Assembly (NCBI RefSeq): GCF_000151665.1
Contig: NW_013171823.1
Coordinates: 186,001-250,000 of the forward strand
Source: Blastocystis hominis
Taxonomy: Eukaryota; Sar; Bigyra; Opalinata; Blastocystidae
DNA: 64,000 nucleotides
Reading direction: 5' to 3'
A program made the position numbers and the translations under genes. Positions 56,658 through 64,000 of the stretch are shown piece after piece (position 1 is the stretch's first letter; each line of letters begins with the position of its first letter). Under the pieces are notes generated by a model. That model made no database searches, had not been told where the DNA came from, and saw nothing but the letters and a program-made list of their open reading frames with translations.

Positions 56658-57388
56658 ATGGTTACTGTTACTATCACTGTGATTGAGGCAAGGAAACTGC
56701 GTGATGTCCAGATTCTTGGCATCCAGGATCCGTTTGTGATCATCTCTACGGATAAAGAGTCCCGTCAAACGAAAACCGACAATAATGGGGGGACTCGCCC
56801 ATGTTTGGATTTTGAATTTTATTGAATTTAGACTGGAATGACGTAAAGACTCTCAATTGTCGTAATTATGAGGGTGTGCTGGTTTTTAAAATGTGATTGT
56901 TGTTTTCGATAGTTATTCTATAGTATGAACAAGAACATTATTAAAGATAGCGAGATTGATAGTGGTACATTATCTATGCCCAAGATTGCTTCCTATGGTG
57001 GGTACATCGATACTTGGGTACCTCTTGCGAGTGGAGGTGAACTCCATGTCATTGTGAAACTAGATAATTGTAAGAATGTGGTTGGTGTGTTATATTTTAG
57101 TTGCGGGAGTTAACAAGGCCGGATATGCTCCTCAACCTGGATATGCTCCTCAGCCCGGATATGCTCCTCAACCCGGATATGTTCCTCAGCCTGGCTACCC
57201 GCCACAGCCTGGATATCCTCCTCAGCCTGGATATCCGCCACAGCCTGGCTACCCGCCACAACCTGGTTATCCTCCACAACCTGGATATCCTCCTCAGCCT
57301 GGCTACCCGCCACAACCTGGCTACCCTCCTCAGCCTGGATATCCTCCTCAGCCTGGATATCCTCCTCAGCCTGGTTATCCTCCTATGT
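56658..57388 (+). CDS. C2-domain protein with PQPGY repeat tail
   Basis: A compact C2 domain: [28 protein letters not shown] (the DPF calcium-loop motif), [42 protein letters not shown]. Introns of 29-31 nt occur. It is followed by 15 or more tandem PQPGY[AP]P units from 57118. C2 plus Pro/Gly/Tyr-rich tails are known in plant SRC2-like proteins, which bind membranes with Ca2+. The predicted end is after ..GYPPM at T 57388, five bases before TGTTTTCT; reading through adds about 11 residues to TAG 57424. Confidence 0.75.
57118..57384 (+). repeat. PQPGYPP coding repeat
   Basis: 18-bp units (CCTCAGCCTGGATATCCT type) repeated 15 or so times with silent variation. Confidence 0.92.
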
Positions 57389-57393
57389 ATCTT

Positions 57394-57407
57394 TGTTTTC
57401 TCAAACA
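57394..57407. terminator. Shared bidirectional 3'-end element, C2 gene / G3P dehydrogenase
   Basis: TGTTTTCTCAAACA. Plus half TGTTTTCT is 5 nt after T 57388. Minus half TGTTTGAG is 4 nt after the minus T at 57412. Confidence 0.65.
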
Positions 57408-57411
57408 CAGT

Positions 57412-59554
57412 AGTTTATGTTCATAGAATCGATAACGACATTTACATCATACTTCTTGAGCGAGCACTTGTTAATTTGGCAGACGGTGTCTTCCAATTCC
57501 TACAAAAATACTTTCACATTCCTATCTACTACCTCATAGCAGCGGTTTCTGTCCCAGCCCAATTCATTCTTCATCAAAACAGTACATTTCGGTAAACACT
57601 GCATAGTCAGCCACGTATCTGTCACTCCGATACGTAACCTTCTCATAATCACATCACTCAGTCGCACAGCCATCTCCTGTTGCACGCAATACGGAACTTC
57701 AGCTTCTAGATAGGGTAAGCTTTCGTGAAGTCGGGCTGTGCCTCGTTTTTTCGCCAGTTCAGCGACCTCAAAAGCGCGATAGCCATAGAAATGACTCAGA
57801 TGCTCCGCGATATCCGTAGGCATCTGATAGAACTCTTCCAAATCACGTTGCACATCGATCTGCTGCTCGAAATAGCGTGCGCGTTTCGAACCGTGCTCCT
57901 GCGGACCTACCAACTCGTTCGCGCCGACATACTTGAAGTTTTTGGTCCGACACTTTCCGATCTGAAGGTGAATGGGGAATCGAGAAACGGACTGGGAGGG
58001 ACGTGGAACGCTCGATTGAATCGCAGAGATCTTCGGCCATGTTCCGAACGGTGGTCCACTTTCCTCCTGCAATGGTGATGAAACCATCTCCTTTCTGCCA
58101 GATTTCATGGGTTCGCGAGATTCGCTTCGTATCCACAGTTCCTTTCTTTGATCGAAAGCACCACCCTGATTTTACGTTCATTTCGCGAACGAGCGGCCGA
58201 ATTCCACTCCAAACGGCTAAAATATCGTCCTTCGTGATTGGCTTATGCATGAACTTGTTGATTTCGGCGAAGATGAGTTCGATGTCTTCGTCGGTTACAT
58301 CGGGTTGGTCTTCTATGGTACAGGGAGTGTCGGTAGTTCCGACAAGCGTGCTAGATTAAAGTGACAATAGCAAACCAACTAGTTCTGCCATGGAAGCATA
58401 AACATAACGCGATTATCCGAAGTCGTGGTGATAATGCCTGCCTGTCGAGGGCAAAGCGATCCTTGGAGCAGGAGATGAACTCCTTTTGATGGTACAATAC
58501 AGTCCACATGGCGCACAGGACTGGGAGAAAGCGCTTCGTACATCTTGATAATCGAATCGGCAAAGGGTCCTGTTGCGTTCACTGTCACTTTTCCACGAAT
58601 ATCAATCTCGTTTCCGGTTAGAGTATCTCGCACATGCACGCCTGTCACAATTTCGTGAGGCGATTGTGTGTGATTGGGACAGGGACTGTGCAACAAACTC
58701 ATTACCTCCATGTAATTCACAGAGACAGCGCCATTCTCGACAGCTGTTCGGTTGATAATGTTGTTAAGTCGGCTGTCATTCGACTGACCGTCGTAGTACC
58801 TACACGGTAGAGAAGGAGCGCAAAGATTACACCAATCCCCCTTTCGCCCAATCAAAATTCATTCTAGGAAACACATACTCCATTTCTTTCCACTTTATCG
58901 CATGACTAGCGAATGAGTAGGACCGATGGGAGTGTACCTCCTGGGAAGTCCGCCTCTCAAGGCAATGATATCGTACATGAGCAGACCCATTCGAACATAT
59001 TGCATTTGAAACCAGGAGTTTACGGGGATGACAGTGGCTATGGGACGGGTTAGATATGGAGCATTTTGCAACATAAACTTCCTTTCATGCAAAGCTTCCT
59101 ATTTGTGATTTGGATTCAATAGGGCTACAAAAACTAACATAAATTCCTTCCAGTTTAGATGTTTTACGGCATCTTCAAGATACCGAACTCCTCCATGGAG
59201 GAGATTCGTAGAACGGCTTGACGTTCCAGAGGAGAAATCGTATCTCTCAACAAGCGCAACCTTGTATCCTCGGAGAGTAGCGTCTAAAGCTATCATGGAT
59301 CCAGTACTTCCTCCCCCAACAACGATGACGTCAAATTCATTTTTGCACAAATTATTAATCAACTGCAATAAAGGAATCCTATCTCACAGGTTGAGGATAT
59401 ACTCTCTCGTGGTGGAGGCTTACTGAATCGATACGTTTTGTTCCCCACCTAATAATCAGAATGTTTAAACACAGTAAACAATAATATTTTCTGCAAGGGT
59501 AGAGAACGCACGCGTGGCAATAGGTAAAAAAGCTTTTCGGATCACAGATAACAT
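57412..59554 (-). CDS. GPD2: FAD-dependent glycerol-3-phosphate dehydrogenase, mitochondrial type
   Basis: The likely start [17 protein letters not shown] is an amphipathic, basic mitochondrial presequence, followed by one or two introns whose phases I could not fully settle. The catalytic body has [19 protein letters not shown] (FAD dinucleotide fold), [92 protein letters not shown] and [14 protein letters not shown], then the C-terminal GPD2/GlpD helical domain ([25 protein letters not shown]). It oxidises glycerol-3-phosphate to DHAP and passes electrons to quinone. There is no EF-hand extension as in animal GPD2. The end at T 57412 precedes TGTTTGAG by 4 nt, predicting ..SMNIN then UAA. 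Confidence 0.9.
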
Positions 59555-59593
59555 TTCAATAAAACAATATATGGACCAGTGGAAGTGTCTTCG

Positions 59594-60083
59594 TTAAAAT
59601 ACTTCGTTCTTCCTCTTCTTACATTTGTAATCTAATGTATTCAGCTCATCACCCAGATTGAGCAAATCGTGTTGCTGGGGAGAAATCCCAGATATCTTGT
59701 AAGTTTTGCAAATCTCCCTTAAGGCGGAAAACCTCTCGGTATATTTCTAACAAACACATAAGATTTAACACAGAATATCAGAAGCGCATTAATAATGTGG
59801 TTCAGTAAAACGAGCATTGTTCTATCCCTAAAAGAAGGAAATAATAATTTACATCATAGTATGGCTCATAATGGAAGCTATTCTCATCCATAAACATCAG
59901 ATCGCAAACATGCAACAACAACGCAATAATGCAGAAAGTAGCCTAAATATTGGTTAATATCGCCATGCATGATCAAATAAATCCACTTACCCAGATCATC
60001 CAAGTGTCTCCAGCAAAACAGGAAATGAGCATCAGAAAGATGATGATCGTTAATGTAATTTTCTGGCGAGCATTGTCATACAT
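59594..60083 (-). CDS. Small two- to three-TM membrane protein, unknown
   Basis: ATG 60083 starts MYDNARQKITLTIIIFLMLISCF (TM1). A 48-nt intron leads to ATFCIIALLLHVCDLMF (TM2), then a third hydrophobic stretch (TMLVLLNHIINALLIFC) and a charged tail (KYTERFSALREICKTYK..CKKRKNEVF) ending in TAA at 59594. The join between the second and third exon near 59830-59850 does not keep frame with any GT..AG pair I tried, so there may be a sequencing error or an atypical intron. A TGTTTGTT at 59749-59756 falls inside the last intron. Function unknown. Confidence 0.45.
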
Positions 60084-60815
60084 GGTTACCAAGTTAACTC
60101 TCTTAAACGCCTCTTCTTTATAGAGAATTGAATGGTGGAAACTGGAGTTTCTACTCTATCGATCGTGTTGATTTATATTTTCATAATCTAAATATATGCA
60201 ATTGAACAAAAAAGACTTTGGTGACTGTGATAACACATATCACGTTCGAGAAGTGCTTTCTTGGAAATTGCAAAGATTTCCAATTGAATCCTTTCTAATA
60301 GATAACATTATGATACGGGTCCAGAATAAACACTTTACAAACTTAGATTACACCAAGTGTTTGAAAATGACTAGCTAATTCGAAAATTCGTAGTAGAATA
60401 ATTAATGAGGACACTAAGAGAATGATTGCTCGATTTTACTATGTGAGCGGAAATCAACGTGTATTTCAATACTGCTGCTGCTACTACTCTACTACTACTA
60501 ATAATAATAGCTTATATTCTATTTTATAATCAAATGGTAATGCAGCAGATTAAGTTTATGCCAATTGTTCAATGTTAGTTTGTACCTAACAAGACTAGGT
60601 ATCTAAAACGGATCAGAGTCGTCTCCACCACAAGGCATTTACTTTTTCTGTTCAATAGAAAACGATTTAACAAGAACAAAAAAGTACCATATTATTGGAA
60701 TCGTCTGAAGCTTCAGAATAATTTGATTGTACAACTATTTCCATTGCAGAGTGAATATTACTCTACCTTCTTGCTAGAGCATATTGATTCCAAAAGAGAA
60801 ATTGAGTAGACAGAG
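60084..60815. other. AT-rich intergenic region
   Basis: No supported gene. A short plus frame (60196-60378) has no domain or splice partner. A (CTG/CTA)n microsatellite lies at about 60472-60510. This probably includes the promoter of the downstream kinase. Confidence 0.5.
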
Positions 60816-62391
60816 ATGGATACCAATTATATTCATAAAAGAGGGTCCTCAGATCTTAATGAAAATTATGAAGGCAGGTGTTTTTTGAGATCAGTAATGG
60901 AGTAGAAAAGAAAATAGCGAAACGACCAAAATCGTTTCTGGAATTATGTATTTGAAGTGAAAAGTGATGACTTTTAGATAATTCGACTCAATCGTGGAGG
61001 CGAGATTGGAAGATTGGAAGCCGATACTCAATCGAAAAGATTGTGGGTAATGGGAGTTATGGAGAAGTGGCAAAGGCTTACGACCATCAGACAAAGGAAT
61101 ATGTGGTGATACAAAGAAGAACTTAGGTATAGGTAGCAATCAAGCGAATACCCAACTTATTTATGGATAATCAGGACACAAAACGGATCCTTCGCGAAAT
61201 CTATATTCTTCGTCATCTTGATAGTTCCTTTGTTGTGGGTTTGAAGAATGTATTTCCATCGCCCAACTTTAATACGGATAAAACAATGTACGTGCTGTTC
61301 AGCTCTTTCTCTCGTAGATATGTCGTAATGGATTATATGATAACAGATCTCTATAAGGTGATTTCCAGTCCCCAATTTTTTGAGATCGATCATGTTCGCT
61401 ATATATTGTATCAAATTCTTTGTGGCATGCTTTATATCCACTCGGCTGGTGTGATCCATCGCGACATAAAGCCCGCAAACATCCTTCTAAACGAGGTGAG
61501 AGCCGTGTAATACAGATGTGATGGATGTAGGATGTCTCAGTGAAGATCTGCGACTTTGGCTTGGCACGGGAGATTGTTTCCCTTCCGCATACGCATCCCA
61601 AGGCCCCCTCTACTGGACGAGAGTCTTCCAGTAGCTTCCAATCATCTCGTTGTAACCTAAGTTTAAGTACAGTGAATACTGAAAGTCATGGAGATGCTCC
61701 ATCTCCGGTTTCAATCAAACGAACAATGACAAGGCATGTCGTGACACGCTATTATCGATCTCCCGAGCTATTGGTCATTGGGGACTACACGAAGAGTGTG
61801 GATATTTGGTCAGTTGGTTGCATTACTGCTGAACTTCTTCAGATGCTTCAAGAAAACGAGCCTGATTATCGGAATCGCCATCCTTTGTTTCCTGGAAAGT
61901 ATTCTTCGTTGAGTCCTCGATGGAGCAAGTCGCCTCTCTCCTATCAGGACAATCTCAATATCGAATTAAAAGAAGACGATCAGATTTGTGTGGTCTGCGA
62001 CGCGCTGGGAAGGCCGCCGCGGCGTTTTCTAGATCGCATTCCGTATGAGCATGTTCGGGAGCAGTTGGAGAAGTACAAGGAGAAGAAAATCGACTGGAAC
62101 CAGTACTTCCGATTTATCCCGAGTGAGCTTTCCGATCTACTGAATCATATGCTGGTAGGGGAGAGGAATGGAGTAGACATGTAGGAATATAACGATGAAG
62201 AAAGGATCGATGTGAAGAAGGCTCTGGAACATCCTTTCTTCGAGTCTGTTCGCGATGTCGGCTTAGAGGTTGAGTGTGAGAGTCCTGTGGATCTTTCGAA
62301 GCTGAATACGATCGCGACGATGAATATGGACGAGATGAATCATTTCCTAGAAGAGGAATTATCTTTTTGGGAAGGCAAACAATCTCTTTAG
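60816..62391 (+). CDS. MAPK-like (CMGC) protein kinase with altered activation motif
   Basis: After one or two short 5' exons (start and first junctions approximate), the kinase domain begins near 61005: [117 protein letters not shown] and ALEHPFFES. Introns of 27, 30, 35 and 30 nt are well defined. The MAPK signature TxY is TRH here (61729-61737). About 45 Ser/Thr/Pro-rich residues are inserted between DFG and that motif. The C-terminus is acidic ([14 protein letters not shown]). The stop is TAG at 62389. Probably a divergent ERK-type kinase. Confidence 0.85.
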
Positions 62392-62840
62392 GGTGCTTAT
62401 AAGCAGGAATGCGTTTTTATAAGTGAGCTCTTCTTTAGAATTTGTTTGAGAAAGAGAAAATAACGTGCTGCAGAGTTATAGGCGTGATGTGCAGTGATCA
62501 CATATTCACCAACAGTATTCTTTGGGCAAAAGCTGCAAGCACACCAGTGAAAGGCAAAACAATACAATCATAAAATGAAAATAGTCTCTTTCGTGTTCCA
62601 TTTGTAGTTCTTACCAATATAAACGCATAAAAACGTATCTGGCAAATATTCATCGAAGAGTAAAAACTATTCTAGCAGGCACCGCTCGAAAAACAAAAAT
62701 ATCATACAGAAATCAATCGAAAAATGGAAAAGCAAAAGAAAAGGCATGGTTTCAGCGTATTCATTTATTATTCTCTTGAATTCTTCTGTTTTTGGGGGTT
62801 GAATTGTGTAACAATGGAAGGAAACGTGTGTGGTTCATCA
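62392..62840. other. Intergenic region upstream of PDI-like gene
   Basis: AT-rich; no gene supported. A frame from 62724 runs into the PDI-like start but its extra N-terminus would bury the signal peptide. Confidence 0.45.
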
Positions 62841-64000
62841 ATGGTGAATAGGATGAAGAAACTATTGTGTTTGGTGTTTTTCCTTGTTTTTGTGAATGTA
62901 AGCTGTGTCATGGACTGTTTACGTTAGAGTAAGCCTGTTTTTGAAATGGAGAAAGAAGACGTCACATATTATACATCTCACAATAAGACTCTTATTCTGA
63001 AGATGTATATGAACGTAGTTATTGAGTGCGTGCGGCTCAGTATTAGTGGTGCCCTTATTGTAAACGTTTTGCTCCAGTGTTTCAGCAATTGGCTAATTCC
63101 TTTGATGATAAGTACACATCATTATGGAATTTGATTTAGACCTGAAGTTGTTCTGGGTCAAGTGGATTGCCAGCTCAATAAAAGACTGTGCAGTGATTAT
63201 GTCGTGTATGAATATCCCTCAGTTCGACTAGTCAAGCCAGGCGGAGAAATGCTTGCCTATATGGATAAGCTGAATGCTACCCAAATTATGAGTTTCGTGT
63301 ATGGAATGACAGGTTTGTTTTTCATCTGCTATCTTCCTCTCAGGAATCGGTTCTCCTGTAGCTCCTCCTGTCGACCTTCTCACATACCTGTCTCCCGCGG
63401 AGATTCCGGATAAGATAAAGGACAATGGCCATATCAGTGTTATCTATGTGTGGCGTAACGGCGACGACAACACGCAAGGAGCCGAGATCGCGCGTCACTT
63501 AGCGTGGAACTTCCTGGTAGATCCTTTGGTGCAATTCTACCAAACTCCGATGTCGAGCGATCTCCCCAGCTCCGTTCTGAAGGTGATGTCCACTAACTTC
63601 CCTCAATATCTGGTACCATTGCCTGGGCTTTCTTCTCATTTGTAGGTGATTTTCCATGGGAAGGTCAGACGGTACGACGTGGATCCGAGCGACAGCAAGG
63701 AGGATCAGGAAGAAATGCTGCTGGATGTGCTGAATATGTATGCGGGCACCTTCCTGACCATCGACGGAAGCCAGTACTACCCGTCAGGAAGAGACCAGAA
63801 GATGGAGAGCGCGTTGAAGCGAATCAAGACATGGGACAGCAATGGACTGGCGATGATTCGAAGAGCGGTGGAGGAATTGCTGCGGACGAAGACTGAGTTG
63901 AAGGAGAGGTACAACAAGGCGCTGGATCTGCTGGAGAAGGACGGAATGAAAGCGATCTGGAAGAAATGGCACCAGAACCGAAGATTGGTGGAGCAGTTGG
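62841..64000 (+). CDS. PDI/ERp29-type ER thioredoxin-fold protein, 3' end outside window
   Basis: MVNRMKKLLCLVFFLVFVN is a signal peptide; ATG 62841 and 62853 are both usable. A thioredoxin domain follows across introns of 28-32 nt: FEMEKEDVTYYTSHNKTLIL, active site WCPYC-KRFAPVFQQLA, PEVVLGQVDCQLNKRLCSDY, YEYPSVRLVKPGG. A second thioredoxin-like domain without CxxC begins PVDLLTYLSPAEIPDKIK and continues SVIYVWRNGDDN. The last part is a helical ERp29-like C-domain (GTFLTIDGS, ALKRIKTWDSNGLAMIRRAVEELL, YNKALDLLEKDG). It would be an ER disulfide isomerase or chaperone. No KDEL can be seen because the gene leaves the window. Confidence 0.8.

Noticed and set aside
1-64000. CRISPR arrays, insertion sequences, integrases, viral genes
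   Set aside because: None seen; all tandem repeats are microsatellites or coding repeats.

Overview
The window is nuclear DNA of a very gene-dense microbial eukaryote. Genes sit on both strands. Introns are GT..AG and tiny: most that I could frame exactly are 30-33 nt, within a range of about 23-62 nt. Intergenic gaps are often only tens of bases. Many genes end beside the octamer TGTTTGTT or a one- or two-base variant, placed 4 nt (sometimes 5) after an in-frame T, so that poly(A) addition right after that T completes a UAA stop. Introns of about 31 nt, a TGTTTGTT 3'-end motif and poly(A)-completed stop codons are reported together in Blastocystis (Stramenopiles, Opalinata). I infer Blastocystis or a close relative. 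No single gene here proves it.

Layout. 10-3949: two convergent MORN-LRR paralogues. 4002-24220, all minus strand: a 13.4 kb gene for a Csf1/BLTP1 bridge-like lipid transfer protein, a Myb/SANT-like protein, a NAK-family kinase with a repetitive tail, a Qb-SNARE, eIF3i and an unknown protein. 24288-27780, minus: a ZC3HC1/NIPA homologue with a huge acidic insertion inside its second zinc-binding domain. 28083-41902, plus: Cpn10, a Tonsoku-like (TONSL) TPR-LRR protein, a multi-pass membrane protein, a plasma-membrane-type Ca2+-ATPase and a third MORN-LRR paralogue. 41926-49261: TRM10, mitochondrial ribosomal protein mL54, tRNA-Ala(AGC), a myristoylation-motif LRR protein, RAE1, phosphoserine phosphatase, a SelT-like protein and the 3' end of NSP1. 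49259-52937: an NSP1/NUP62 FG nucleoporin containing an assembly gap at 52184-52264. 53139-64000: a two-TM Cys-rich protein, SLX1, a penta-EF-hand protein, a C2/PQPGY protein, FAD glycerol-3-phosphate dehydrogenase, a small membrane protein, a MAPK-like kinase and a PDI/ERp29-type protein cut by the window end.

Functional threads. Three nuclear-pore or mRNA-export factors (NSP1, RAE1, ZC3HC1) lie within 25 kb, and two genome-maintenance factors (TONSL, SLX1) are present. Mitochondrion-related genes are Cpn10, mL54 and glycerol-3-phosphate dehydrogenase. Calcium-linked genes are the Ca2+-ATPase, the penta-EF-hand protein and the C2 protein. These look like housekeeping genes packed together, not an operon. 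The most striking structure is at gene ends: three convergent pairs have their terminal T residues exactly 24 nt apart, sharing one short inverted element of form TGTTT-N4/5-AAACA. A fourth pair has 25 nt and a degraded second half.
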